DNA of 27,183 nt, taken from NCBI GenBank assembly GCA_009801015.1, contig VHZZ01000176.1:72383-99565 (forward strand), given 5' to 3'. The translations under genes were made by a program, and so were the position numbers. Under the pieces are notes generated by a model, which worked only from the letters and a program-made list of their open reading frames with translations, was not told where the DNA came from and did not search any database. How positions within the stretch are numbered: the stretch's first letter is position 1; every line of letters begins with the position of its first letter. Positions 1-10,653 of the stretch are shown one piece after another. The DNA comes from Silene noctiflora (lineage: Eukaryota > Streptophyta > Magnoliopsida > Caryophyllales > Caryophyllaceae).

Positions 1-90
1 AGGGCCACTATCCGTCTTAAGGTTAAGACGGATAGTGGCCGTCTTAAGCGTCCTTAAGACGGATAGTGGCCGTCTTAAGCAAGATGAACA
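1..90. repeat. Nested inverted and direct repeat, end of a GACGGA-terminal MITE cut by the window edge
   Basis: An 18-bp arm at 3-20 is perfectly inverted at 23-40 with a 2-nt spacer. A 27-bp unit at 23-49 (beginning TTAAGACGGATAGTGGCC) recurs directly at 54-80. The core TTAAGACGGATA is also the end of the MITE at 8514-8690, so this looks like the border of a related element whose other end lies outside the window. The family assignment is inference. Confidence 0.55.
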
Positions 91-1274
91 CGTTTTGGGT
101 TTAAACTTTCAACCAATAGTGAAGTCCTGATATGGGATTTATATTTGATAAGAATATCGTCAAATAAGAAATGCTTCATCCTCGTTTAACAGCAGTATAT
201 ATAGCACTCTTGTTCGAGCCTCTTTACTCTATAAGCTCATCTTTGCATTGTATAGTAATAACTCTAATAATAATCGGTTTGAGATTAACGTATATAAATA
301 AGAAGAGAAGATAATATTATTTTCTTTATTTATGTACTTGTCATATTTCTCGAATGTAAATAAGAATATTATGATCATTCGTTCTCAGATTGCGAATGCT
401 GAGTTCCTTCCAGCACCTATAGATGTGAAGGTGAAGGTGAAGGTAGGATGAGTCGGATCAGACTGCTCTTAAAATTGTGAATGCTGAGTTCCTTCCAACA
501 CCTATATTACGTTCATTACCTCCGGCCAATCAAGTCGCCGACAAACATAATGCCGACCGCCCTCGCTCAGGCCGACATCAACCTCCCTTCATCTGTACTC
601 CTCCTTCCCCTCAATGCCCCTCTACCTCGCTCCCATCCCCAATTAATAATTAACAAACCCGAATTAATAATTAACAAACCCGAATAATTTTAATAATTAA
701 CAAACCCGAATAATTTTAATAAAACATATTAATAATTGTTAAACAACCAAATTACTTCATTTTAAGGAAAAAGGTAACAATTTGTCTAGGTTTAGAAAAG
801 GGTATTATACGGAAAATTAATGAAAAAAAGTATGTGAAAGAGTAATTCCGTAAATTAAAGAAAGGAGAAATAAATATGGGACGGAGAGAGTATATGGTAA
901 CGAAGTTGCGAAACATCATCAACCTGTCATGAACCTACTACCTCCCCAGCAAAATTAAACAGAGAATAATAGCATTCTTTCCTTGACAAAAGCACATGCA
1001 GATTCATGGAGTAATTTTATATATAGAACATTCAAAATTTTCAAGTATATATTAATTTACTGTCATTAACTAATTTCAGACAAAAACAAGATGTTTTCGG
1101 AACATTTTGAGCTTTACATAGGTGCAAAATCTGTGGAAGCAGTGAAAGAACAGGCTCAGAATTCGAGAAACAATTATATTCTCATTTTTTTTCCTTGTAG
1201 TTTTTGCACCAGGGGTGCAACCTCAGAGGTTTCAGGCTTTACATGAGTATCGACAGGTGACGCCAAATATTCAT
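91..1274. other. Intergenic DNA downstream of the fimbrin gene, mostly unassigned
   Basis: I see no gene here. A 33-bp direct repeat occurs at 389-421 and 474-506 (core GAATGCTGAGTTCCTTCC), separated by a GTGAAG microsatellite at about 425-444. A TATATATA run near 196 followed by a pyrimidine-rich stretch could be a relic LTR promoter, but I cannot define borders. The last few hundred bases before 1275 should hold the 3' UTR of the minus-strand fimbrin gene. No clear polyadenylation signal was identified. Confidence 0.5.
641..724. repeat. Short AT-rich tandem repeat, unit AATTAATAATTAACAAACCC
   Basis: A unit of about 21 bp (AATTAATAATTAACAAACCC plus G) occurs twice back to back from 641. It occurs a third time after the insert GAATAATTTT, and the insert itself is repeated. 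The repeat is local and non-coding. Confidence 0.75.
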
Positions 1275-4200
1275 TCACTGGAAGTCTTCATTGTTCTCAA
1301 CCAGGGAAGAGACGGTACAGTCAGAAGCAGCATCGTCAATATTCAAAGATGAGATTTCTCCACAAATGGAACTCTCGTCCTCGCTATATACTGACGGAGC
1401 AGCTGAGGATATGTCGGTTGTGGTTGCAGTCTCTGAGTGTGAAGGAGACTGGGAGTTTTCCATATCCTCGTGTTGTAAGCACCAGTACATAAGGCTTGCA
1501 GTCAAGGTGAGGATCATCTTCTGATTAACCTGTACAATGAAATTGAAGAATGACGAATTTAGAAGGAGAAGAAAGAAATTTACTTCATACACAAAAACAA
1601 GTAAGTCGATGTAATGAACAGTTTTTCATGGTTCTGTTTTCATTTAGGTTACGGAAACAGTTTCGAGTTATAATAACACTACCAAACCTAAAATGAGTTC
1701 AAATACAAAGAACTCCTGCAACCTGGTTTGCAAAATTATCACTTTTAATGTATTGAAACAACTATTTTCATATAATATTAGTAATAAGTTGCCACGAGTT
1801 TAGATTATGAGAAAATATTGGGCAAGCGTATAATGGTTCGACTGTCAATGTAAACTGTGGTATAAAAATATGTGGAGGGATTGCAGGATTTACCTCCATA
1901 ATATCCTCAGGTAATAAAAAGACGGAGCATCCAAGCTTTCTTGCAACACTAATGATGTATGTAGCATTTAACCTCTTCTCATCGTCTACAAGCACAAGAA
2001 CAAAGGACAGAGTTGGTTTCAGCATAGACACAGAAGAGACAAGAGCGGAAATTTATTCTACTCCATAACCTTGCAAAGGGATAGACGACAATACCTTTTT
2101 CGCCTCTCGTGACAAGGTTCCAGTTGACCACCCTGGGTTCCACAGCACTCAAAAGTTCAAGGAAGAAGAACCCATTGGAGAGACTTTTATCCTGAGATCA
2201 ACATCATAGACACCCATTTAACTCCCTACCAAACAAAAACGACACAAAAGACAAAACTTGGATCAATTCTTAAACCATACCCTAAAGCTCTCCATTCGAG
2301 ACCTTCTTCCGCAGCTTTTCACCTTTAGATTTGCCCAATTCAAGATGTCAGCATCAGTGATCTCCTTTCCATTTGAGTAAAATCTGAGGTTCTTTAGAAG
2401 TTGCAGCATGTTGTATCTCATCAATTGCCACAAAAACGCTGGAAGCACAAGAAACATTATATGATCAGTTTAATCTGAGCAACTGCAATGTGCATTCTGT
2501 CAGCCAGCCAAGTAAAACCAGCAATCATAGTTCAAAACTGGCAGGACAAATTCTAGAATTATACTCCCTCCACCCATTTTTATTTACCTACATGACTTTC
2601 GTGGTCAAAAGAAGTGATACTTCTCCTAATATACATAACTTACAACTTAGAAATGATAATATGAAGATACTGGTTTCGATAAAAAACAAAACAAACATGG
2701 GAAATTTTGCATTGTAGTTTTCCATATACTTGGAGAAATTGGCGATTAAAGTTGATTATGAGGACAATAAATTGAGATGGAGGTAGTAATACATAAGCAG
2801 CCCAAAACATGACAACACTAGCAATACAATATTAGAGTATATAAGCAAGATCCGGATTAGACGTTGGGGGATATTTAAGACACTTGCACGAGCTCAAAAA
2901 CTTGATTATGTCTAGAAGGAAATTACAATGCATACATACCAAGAATTAGCTTCTTATTTCCTTGTACAATATCATTCCCAGCCACATTTACAAGGGAAAA
3001 GTTCAATTGTTTCCCGATCTTTACGACTTGATTGCAATTCTCCACTTTCCTGAAAGGCATTTTTATAGGAGGCTTTGTTGCGTGCTTCCAATTGACTGAT
3101 CCTGGAGATATTTTGTCTAGAACTTCAAGAAGTACCCATCTGCAACACAAAAGTAGTACGCAAATTTTCAATTCATTAACAGCTCACCTTGTGAATCTCA
3201 AGCCAAACCAGGAGTGTTTTTACTACTTAGGGGATAAGGATATAAACCACTAACCCATTTCTGACATCTTCGAACACATTGTTGACATAGGTGGCAGTAC
3301 CAAGACTATTAATCCAAAACCTGAAGCATCTTCCTTCTCTAGATGTCTGCACGTCATCCTCCATCATCTCTGCAAAAGAGAAATTTTTGCCGTCCATTGA
3401 CAAACCATTCCTGAAAAGATAATTGAGAATGTTAAATGGACACTACTACAAATGTATAACACTCAAAACAACAAGAATGAAGACACCAAAAAATTATAAT
3501 TAATTGCCCCTCAACACCAATTACAAGAGGTGAAGTCTTTAAATGCATGTTTCTAACCTCAGCTTAAATATTTGAGCGGTAAACGCAAGATTCAAATTCG
3601 ACGAGCCTTCAACAATGTCCATGACATCTAAATATCTTTTACAACCCATTCTAACTGCATGGTCAAGTACCCGATTTGCCCTCTCTATAGGATCATTTTC
3701 ATCCGATGTTAATGAGGCTGGATCACAATGTTCCGGTGCAAGAACGTTAAGCAGATATGTGTAAGCTTCCGCATCCTGCAAAGACATCATACACACCATT
3801 ATAAGCTGAAAGATGATAACGGTACCATTAAACACCAAACAACTTTCTCCCATCCAACGTCTGCCATTGATCATCTACAGTCTGAGGAGACTTAACAAGC
3901 ACCTTATAATTTCTATCTTAATTATTCCAACTTTCAAATACTAGGGTTCAATTTAGCGCAACATTTTCAATGAATGCCACAATTTTAGCTCTAGGCTTCA
4001 CTAGATCACTCCACGAATCACAAAATTTACATGCCGTTTTTAACAGTGAACTCGGGTCAAACAGCTTGGAATTGAAGTAATGGTAAGTACCAATTTCTTC
4101 ATACAAGCACATGACTCAATGCCCCATACTAAAACACCAATACAAAGCAAGCGGCCACGCAAAAGATATTCACCCATACAGGTAAGTAACAAACTACCTT

Positions 4201-6571
4201 TAAATCCGATGAGAAGTTTGAAACAATTTTTTTGTAGCCGGCTCTCTGAAGATGAAAATTCATCCATTTAAGCAAGACTTTCTCCGGAGATAAACCCATA
4301 AGCTCCTCAATGTCCTGAAATCGTCCACACAATACCATATTGTCAGGGTCAATCCAGCTTCTAGATAGAAAGCATGATTATCTCTCAAATGTTCATGGTA
4401 TAAGACCTCAGCCACAACACCTAATTGCAACGATTTAGCAAAATTATAAAGATTACAGCTACCATGTTTTGAATTTTGAGACAGTATCGACCGCATTTAT
4501 GGAATAAAACAGATATCAGGCCGCAATCAACTATCCTACGATCAAGTCTCAAACTGAAATCTAATAAACATGCAATCGTGCTGGGATTAGGGGTGAAAAG
4601 CACAATTGAGCAAAACAAAAAAAAATAAAGAACAAAGTATTACATCTGCATCATCAGCCAATTCTACTAACTGTGGCGTTTTCCTGAAGTTCAGATCTGC
4701 TAGCAGTTGGATCTGCAACATTGAGAAGTTGGTAAGAGTGATCAGCGCCCATTTGTCCCCAGTTTCGTAAAACAAAATGAGGCAAACTAGATGAACAATA
4801 TTAAGAGAGCCCAATTCATTCTATCATACCTTTATAATTTGAGAAATTAATCCCAGAAGCAGATGTGGCTGCAACAAACAACGAGAAGTTCACAATCAGA
4901 ACGACTAATTAGGAAGATTTAAGTAGTGGGTGACTAGCTAGATAAGACATACCCTGCCTTCAACCAAGTCATGAGGGCCAATGTTAACCACAGTGCATCC
5001 AATAGCTTTTGCAGAGTTGAGGCAGAGGGTGTGGTTTTCGTTCCTCTCCCATGGGTTAAGAACCTTTTTTGTATTTATTGCTCTTTCATCTATTGTGCCC
5101 GGAACAGCAACATTTATAAGCTTACTGCATCAGCATAATGCAGTTCATAAGGATCCCTCATAAAGAATTACACAATAACTAACACTTTAGCAAAAGTACT
5201 ATGGTTTCAAAAGTCAAAAGTCACCATGCTCTATTACCATAGAAGAACTCCGTCTTTTGCAAGATTAAAAAGATCATTGCTGTTAGGATCGAGCGGAAGA
5301 AACTGCTTAAGAAAAGGGTCATCATCAAGATAACTGTTTATGTGATGAACATAGCATCCCTTCTCCGATTGACTAATTGTATGAAGAAGAGTAGTTGTTG
5401 CTGCCTTCAAAAACGCAGAGGAAGTCTTAGAACCCCCCTGTTGTGCTGCGGCTCGAGCTTGGAAGCTTAGATGTACCTGCCATTGTCAATAACCTATTAT
5501 TCACGTACAATAGAATAGCATAGAGTACATCTAACCTCCAATGTTGTAACTTCTTAAAGATTGAAACTCTCGAAGAGTTCATTTAAAAATAAATAGAAAC
5601 CATAGATATCTACTAATACATTGACATTCAATCATATAAAATGTCAATCTAGAGCACACAAAAAAACATTTAAGCTTATGACAGTACCTTAAGGAAACCC
5701 TCGAAATCGATCTCTTGATTCATATCTGACGCCGATTCACTCAAAACCCCCTTAATCTCTTCTTCTTTAAACACTTTATTGAAAGTCTTTAGCTTGACCA
5801 TAAGTGGTGGCAAATCTTCCAAGGTGACTTTACCATTCTGTTTCTTCAGTGAAGCATACTAAAGCACACAACAACGAAAACAATCCAATTTTACATACAA
5901 GCATACACTAATCACAGGCATTAGGGATTCAAAACTCGAGAGACCGAATTCAACGACAAGTTATGTTACTACTAACTCCAACACTTCATATTGCCCGGCG
6001 TACCATGCTAGGGCAAGCCCAAGGGTATGACACTCGTGCACTTCATTTCAAGCCACAAACTTGAGTTTCTAAATAAAATATAACAGTCCAGTGCTTGGAC
6101 ACGCACCCGTGTCTCATACTTCTAGCCATGTCCGAGAAACATAGGCAATACAAACCGGGTATGACACTTGTGCACTTCATTTCAAGCCACAAACCTTAAG
6201 CTTTTACATAGAAAAACAAAGTGCAATGCTTGGACACGCACCCGTGTCTCGTAATTCTAGCCACGTCCGAGTAACATAGGCAATACAAACCGCGTAGGGC
6301 GGCCCTACAGGAGTGTTATCATAGGGTGGCACGTCCACGTCCCACACTTCTCGTCACGACACTTGGGAAGGGTAATCTAATAAGAGTTCTGCTACCCACA
6401 AACCGACCCGGACCGACAAATTGCAACAATGCAATAACATAATAAGAATATAAAATCAATCAAAAGGGGTGTAAAGATAGTTACTTTAGAATTAAGGCTC
6501 CGAAGTTCAACTTGAGTAAACTGGCTATGAAGCAAGGGATCAGAGACAACAACACCAGCATAGCCTGACAT
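1275..6571 (-). CDS. FIM5: Fimbrin (plastin-type actin-bundling protein), complete, 14 coding exons, FIM5-like
   Basis: This gene encodes a cytosolic protein that cross-links actin filaments into bundles. Coding exons in transcript order are 6571-6485, 5858-5688, 5476-5238, 5124-4953, 4868-4830, 4712-4644, 4314-4198, 3775-3558, 3410-3255, 3139-2940, 2438-2281, 2191-2095, 1985-1894 and 1529-1275. They join in frame through 13 GT-AG introns into 2070 nt (689 aa). The protein starts [14 protein letters not shown], has an EF-hand-like N-terminus (about 1-86), and four calponin-homology domains forming two actin-binding modules (about 122-240, 265-372, 395-500 and 513-622). Recognisable blocks include [43 protein letters not shown] and [12 protein letters not shown] Ser/Thr/acidic tail (625-689) ends the protein. 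SLNSKYASLK near the N-terminus and DAEAY before CH2 resemble Arabidopsis FIM5 more than FIM1, from memory. FIM5 is pollen-enriched in Arabidopsis. Upstream in-frame codons contain no ATG, so 6571 is the start. Confidence 0.95.
2564..2786. mobile_element. Stowaway-type MITE (Tc1/mariner) in fimbrin intron 10
   Basis: The 5' end CTCCCTCCACCC matches the Stowaway terminal consensus CTCCCTCCGT. The 3' end is its imperfect inverse (CTACCTCCATCTCAATTTATT when reverse-complemented). TA dinucleotides flank both ends (2562-2563 and 2787-2788). The element is 223 bp, AT-rich, non-coding and wholly inside the intron 2439-2939. Confidence 0.85.
6023..6291. repeat. Tandem duplication, two units of about 134 bp, in fimbrin intron 1
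   Basis: Unit 1 (6023-6156) and unit 2 (6157-6291) both begin GGGTATGACACT and share GCACTTCATTTCAAGCCACA, CTTGGACACGCACCCGTGTC and GGCAATACAAACC. They differ by scattered substitutions. Both lie in intron 5859-6484. The repeats are followed by a GC-rich patch to about 6370. Origin is unknown. Confidence 0.9.
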
Positions 6572-6618
6572 CTTTCTAATTCCTTTATCACCAATATTCT
6601 CACCCAATTACTCGAAAT

Positions 6619-7096
6619 CTGATCAAAATAACACAATCAAATCAACACCAACCAATATCAAAAGTACCAAAACTATTTGCTTTATAGTACTCCCTCCGTC
6701 CCAATCTTCCCCATCATTTACTTTGATTAAAATATTCATCCCAATATATACAAAAGGTAAACATAAAAGGTAAACAGATAATTGAGACGGTGCGAATATT
6801 ATATTATTCCTATCATAAATCATAACACTCAAATTCTCAAACATTATTCTAACATAAATACCAAATCATTTTCAAACATTTCAAGATTTATAACACATGC
6901 CATCAAAAATTAAAATTTACCCATTTCAAAAAATTAACTGTTACATTAATTCAACAATCATTTAACATTTAAATTTAAATTAACATTTAAATCATTACCC
7001 ATTAATCCTGATAACATATAACAACATTTACAATCATATAAACATAAAAAATTAAATGGGTATTACTAAAATACAATAAAAATGAAAAATTCTTAC
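6619..7096 (-). other. Probable 5' UTR (leader) intron of the fimbrin gene
   Basis: On the minus strand a strong donor (AAAAAC|GTAAGAAT, exon end at 7097) and an acceptor (TTTTGATCAG|ATTTCG, exon start at 6618) bracket 478 nt that begin 47 nt upstream of the fimbrin ATG. This is inference from splice-site quality. Transcript evidence would confirm it. Confidence 0.5.
6690..6796. mobile_element. Short degenerate Stowaway MITE upstream of the fimbrin start
   Basis: The element begins CTCCCTCCGTCCCAAT after TA (6688-6689). It ends with a sequence that reverse-complements to TTCGCACCGTCTCAAT, followed by TA (6797-6798). It is 107 bp, with the TIR extending loosely into TTTAC. It lies inside the predicted leader intron. 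Confidence 0.75.
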
Positions 7097-7244
7097 GTTT
7101 TTCCTGAATTAAAGTCCCAAAAAACAAATTCTTGGGCACAAAGTTTGACTCTTTTCCTCAAATAAACTCAATATTTCCTTGAATAACAGAAACTTAGGTT
7201 TATTTTTCAGAAATGAATATTTCGATTTAAAAAAGGAATAAAAA

Positions 7245-7252
7245 TATATATA
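7245..7252 (-). promoter_or_regulatory. Candidate TATA box of the fimbrin gene
   Basis: On the minus strand the sequence reads CTTATATATATTTTTA. It lies about 150 nt upstream of the predicted leader-exon donor, so transcription would begin near 7215-7220. There is no direct evidence of use. Confidence 0.4.
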
Positions 7253-7558
7253 AGAGATTTGTTTGGGGTAATGCTTCGGTGATGAGCAAACCAAAGGGGC
7301 ATAATTCATAAATGATATTGAAATCCTTGATTTTTTTTTTTTTATTTTTTTTTTAAGTCTTTTTTAATGAATTTTTTTCTAAACAGATCGACAGACAGAT
7401 GTAATAAATTAAGGACAGCACTGTCATAAATCGGGTAGTATCGAATTTCGGTACCATTTTCACACGTGTTTTTATGTAGAGATGATTATTTCGGTAAAAT
7501 TTAATACTCCATAAAGTAAATAAAAATAGTTGGATATTGTGAAAATAGATTCATGTAT
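7253..7558. other. AT-rich upstream region without genes
   Basis: The region includes a T-rich tract at about 7330-7355 and short AT-rich DNA. I recognise no coding sequence or element before the MITE at 7559. Confidence 0.5.
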
Positions 7559-7745
7559 GGACAATTCTCATTTGTGACGGAAGGTATCCGTCACTTTGAG
7601 AAGACGGGTACCAAATTGTGAGACAAAAGACCCATGAGAGGAGAGAGGAAAGCAAGTGGAGGGGTGCCCCCACCTTTTGCTTTATTCGTTTTGTGAGTGG
7701 CATTACCCGTCACAAATACCGACCCGTCACAAGGGAGACGCTTTG
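7559..7745. mobile_element. Mutator-like MITE with a perfect 9-bp target-site duplication
   Basis: The ends are TCTCATTTGTGACGG (from about 7566) and its imperfect inverse TCTCCCTTGTGACGG. The element is flanked on both sides by TTCATGTAT (7550-7558 and 7746-7754). A 9-bp duplication is the signature of Mutator-superfamily insertion. The 187-bp interior has no transposase, so it is non-autonomous. The intact duplication suggests a fairly recent insertion. Confidence 0.85.
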
Positions 7746-7754
7746 TTCATGTAT

Positions 7755-8099
7755 ATGATCGGTATAATATTGAACGGATTCAATCATAAAAAAATGGAAA
7801 AATGGAAAATAATTTTTGAGAGATTGTCTCTTATTAAGTTATTTTTTAATTTTTTAATTATAGTATTTAGTTGAATAAAAGTGTAAATTGACTTACATAT
7901 AAGTATAAATATAAACAGGATTAAACCGTAAAAAAATGTGAAACAAATTTACGTAAGTATCATATAAAATAGGGTTAAACCGTAGGAAAAATAAAAAGTT
8001 TCACGGTCTAAAAAATTAATATTGTTTTTTTAGTTGGATACAAGTCTAAAACGGATTGAATATTCAAACCAGAAATACAATAAAACGAGTTTAATTATT
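7755..8099. other. AT-rich intergenic DNA
   Basis: I see no gene here. A phrase of the type ATTAAACCGTAaaAAAAT occurs near 7920 and, slightly changed, near 7974, which suggests a small diverged duplication. No element ends could be defined. Confidence 0.4.
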
Positions 8100-8212
8100 G
8101 AAAAACGCAAAACTTCTTCGGGATACCTTTTCATTCGCAGGAGTCAGGAATCGAACCCCTGACCACTTGTTTAGGAGATGGGAGCTCTTACAACTCACAC
8201 CAGCCAACTTTG
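8100..8212 (-). mobile_element. tRNA-derived SINE fragment (minus strand)
   Basis: Read on the minus strand, 8206-8196 gives TGGCTGGTGTG (A-box-like). 8157-8147 gives GGTTCGATTCC, a perfect Pol III B box, 38 nt further on. The whole resembles a tRNA without a foldable acceptor stem, as in plant SINE heads. The 3' tail (left side) has no clear border or poly(A), so the copy is truncated or old. Confidence 0.7.
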
Positions 8213-8513
8213 GTTATTCGTTTTAAGTATAAGACGGGACAAATACATATCAAATTACATGATAAGTTGTCTAAAAAATGTCAAAAATATTGTCTTTGAT
8301 ACCACCATGTGCTAGTATTTGACGTATCGATATTTTATAATATTAGGATTCTGTTAATGCAAATGTTGACAAAAATAGGATTTGGAAGGTGGTGATGTGA
8401 GGTTCACACGTAAAGATTGACACCCATACAAATGTGAATATAAAGATTAATAAAATATGCATGGATGCCACAAATATGTGACTACTACTTGAGATTGACA
8501 ACATGCCCTTTTA
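8213..8513. other. AT-rich intergenic DNA, nothing recognised
   Basis: No reading frame, RNA gene or element end stands out between the SINE fragment and the MITE that begins at 8514. Confidence 0.5.
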
Positions 8514-8690
8514 TTTAAGACGGATACTATCTGTCACAAGGTGAAAACGGATAATTTACCTTTTATAATATTATAAGTGGGAAGGCAAGTAGGGTGTTCC
8601 ATTTAATTCTCATTTGATTTGCCGCTTGAATATTGTGAGAGGGGTATTATTCATCTTCAGCTTGTGACCGATGATATCCGTCTTCAATTA
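8514..8690. mobile_element. MITE of the GACGGA-terminal family, copy A
   Basis: The left end TTAAGACGGATACTATCTGT and the right end, reverse-complemented TTGAAGACGGATATCATCGG, pair over about 29 bp and continue into GTCACAAG. The element is about 177 bp and non-coding. Target duplications were not clear. It is probably Mutator-like by analogy with the 7559 element, which shares GTGACGG ends. Confidence 0.65.
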
Positions 8691-8839
8691 AAATTTGTTA
8701 TTATTTTATCTTTACTCGGCCAATTTTGGCATTTATGAATGTTTAGGGGACCGACCAACCGACCAACTTTGTTAGTTTTTTAGGGTTAGAATCTACCTTT
8801 TGATGTAAAGTTTTTGTAGGTTAATTGATATTGTAAAGC
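8691..8839. other. Spacer between two related MITEs
   Basis: AT-rich DNA with a short CCGACCAA duplication (near 8751 and 8759). No gene is visible. Confidence 0.4.
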
Positions 8840-9004
8840 CTGACATTATCGTCATAAGTTGAATAGGGATAGTGTTTTTCTTATAATAACACAAATGGAA
8901 AGGCGGGTAGGGGAGAAATGAAGCACACTATGAATAGTGTCATTTGTATATTATGAGAGGGACACTATACATCTTCAATTTGTAACGAATAATGTCCGTC
9001 TTCA
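8840..9004. mobile_element. MITE of the GACGGA-terminal family, copy B (degenerate)
   Basis: The left end TGACATTATCGTCATAAGTT is the loose inverse of the right end (reverse-complemented GACGGACATTATTCGTTACA). The interior shares a layout with copy A: a GGAAAGGCGGGTAGGG-like stretch, then TATTATGAGAGGG, then CATCTTCA. The copies differ enough to indicate old age. Confidence 0.55.
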
Positions 9005-9553
9005 ACGAGAATTTGCGTTGATGTTGATGGATTGATTTCAAAAGGCGTTAATTTTAAGGTATGAGTCTTGCTAAATAATGATAAATTGATAATGCATAAA
9101 TCATGGAGTTGAAAAAATGTTTTTTATCTTTTAAATAATGATGTCAAGATATTATCATCGCCTGTCACATTATCAATAACACTTTTTTAAATCATAGGAC
9201 TCTGCCACATTAACTTTCCACTAATTTTTATTATTTTTTTATTGTTCAGACTTTATACATTATCCGTCAGACTCACCTCATATTCTACTTTTCCACTTTC
9301 CACTTCACTGATTTTTTTTTTCAAAAAAAAAAAAACACATGGTATCCATTAATTGGATATTTTTCACTCATGGTGGGGTCAAGACTTACCTAAAGTCTTA
9401 AGTTGAGTCTTGGATTTTCAAGACTCGACTTAAAACTTTGTCAAAACTTTCGATGGTAAATCTTAAGACAAGGCTCACTCAAAACTACCAATAATCTTAC
9501 TCTAATACATGTTTTTAATGGATATTGTCCTTCTTTATGTGCGTTGTCATATA
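9005..9553. other. AT-rich intergenic DNA with a hairpin near 9400
   Basis: An imperfect inverted repeat of 18 bp at about 9398-9438 (GTCTTAAGTTGAGTCTTG against CAAGACTCGACTTAAAAC) would form a stem-loop. Poly(T) and poly(A) runs abut near 9310-9335. No coding sequence is visible. Confidence 0.45.
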
Positions 9554-9810
9554 CTCCCTCTCATCCAAACCAAAGATAACACTTTTGTTTTGGCATTATT
9601 CATGGTCGTAGGAAATCTTTGATATTATTCTTAATCTATAAGACAAAATATAGTCATGTGAGATCTTGTTTGATTTATCGTCATGAATGCTATATGGATA
9701 TCAAATTTTTATAATTTTTTATAATGTGTAACTAAAGATATTCGCATTGCAAAATGTGTCTCGACAAATATGATAAAGCAAATGTTACCTTTGGTTTGGA
9801 TAGGAGAGAC
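9554..9810. mobile_element. Stowaway-type MITE, 257 bp
   Basis: TA (9552-9553) precedes CTCCCTCTCATCCAAACCAA. The right end reverse-complements to GTCTCTCCTATCCAAACCAA and is followed by TA (9811-9812). The TIRs agree over about 28 bp, through AAAG(A/G)TAACA. The interior is AT-rich and non-coding. Confidence 0.9.
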
Positions 9811-9812
9811 TA

Positions 9813-10653
9813 TTACATATGTCAAATTCCGATCAAAAATTTGAAGACTCAAAGGATATTAGCTTCGAAGGAATCCTTAGGTTTTCAGGAAATTGGATTC
9901 TCACTAATAAGAAATAATTTTTTTCCTAAGAGCTTCTTAAGTACCATTTATACCAATTTATGGACTATACAACCAGTTGTGGAAGTTGTACGGTGTAAAA
10001 TCCGAGTTTTCTAATAAAGTATCTGAGCTTTATGTTAAAGAATATGAACTTTATTAGAAAGTATCTGATCTCATCCATTTACACATTAAAAATATGAATT
10101 TTGCATTAGCTCAGAAAAAATACATATAAGCTCGGATTCTTATACCTTAGTTGTACAATGCTTATATACAACTGGATGTATAATCCTAGTTGTGCCATTT
10201 ATACCTAAAAAGAATATAAAGTTTTTAGCATGAATAAGTTGGCTTTCTTTCATTTTTGGTTATAGATGTAGTAGTGGTTTGGTGGAAACCCAAAATCTTT
10301 ACTTGATCCAGAATGTGTTGATACTGTGTACAGATATTCCAGCTTTCACGTAATTAGTTTTTTTTTTTTTTTGGTTAAGATGTATTTTTGCAATCCTCGT
10401 GAATGGAATGCATATTGTTAAGATAAGTTGTTTCGAGTAAAACAATCAAGTATGTGCAACACTAGAGCCTTTAGATGACTGTGAGAGTATGCACTACTCC
10501 TGGGTGAAAACTGAGCGTCTTAGTTGAGTGATTTATATCTTGCTTTAAGGATGCCTGCATGTAGCAAATAGGGCCACAAGGGTTTTAGGTCGAACCCTCC
10601 TCGATGCTTAAGTCAGTTTGTTTACTGAATAATTGTCGAGGTCACATATGAGG
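9813..10653. other. Intergenic DNA, unassigned
   Basis: No gene with recognisable homology. A 14-nt poly(T) run lies near 10358. Several ATCTGAGCT/TATTAGAAAGTATCTGA-like phrases near 10010-10140 suggest small local duplications. Confidence 0.4.

Noticed and set aside
641-724. CRISPR-like short repeats
   Set aside because: The units are AT-rich and contiguous without unique spacers, in a plant nuclear context.
1291-1524. Plus-strand open frame across the last fimbrin exon
   Set aside because: It is the antisense shadow of the fimbrin C-terminal exon and has no recognisable product.
8147-8206. Possible true tRNA gene on the minus strand
   Set aside because: The B box is perfect, but I could not pair an acceptor stem or anticodon arm, and the layout is that of a SINE head.
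9754-10014. 86-codon plus-strand frame
   Set aside because: It starts inside the Stowaway MITE and runs into AT-rich DNA; no family resemblance.
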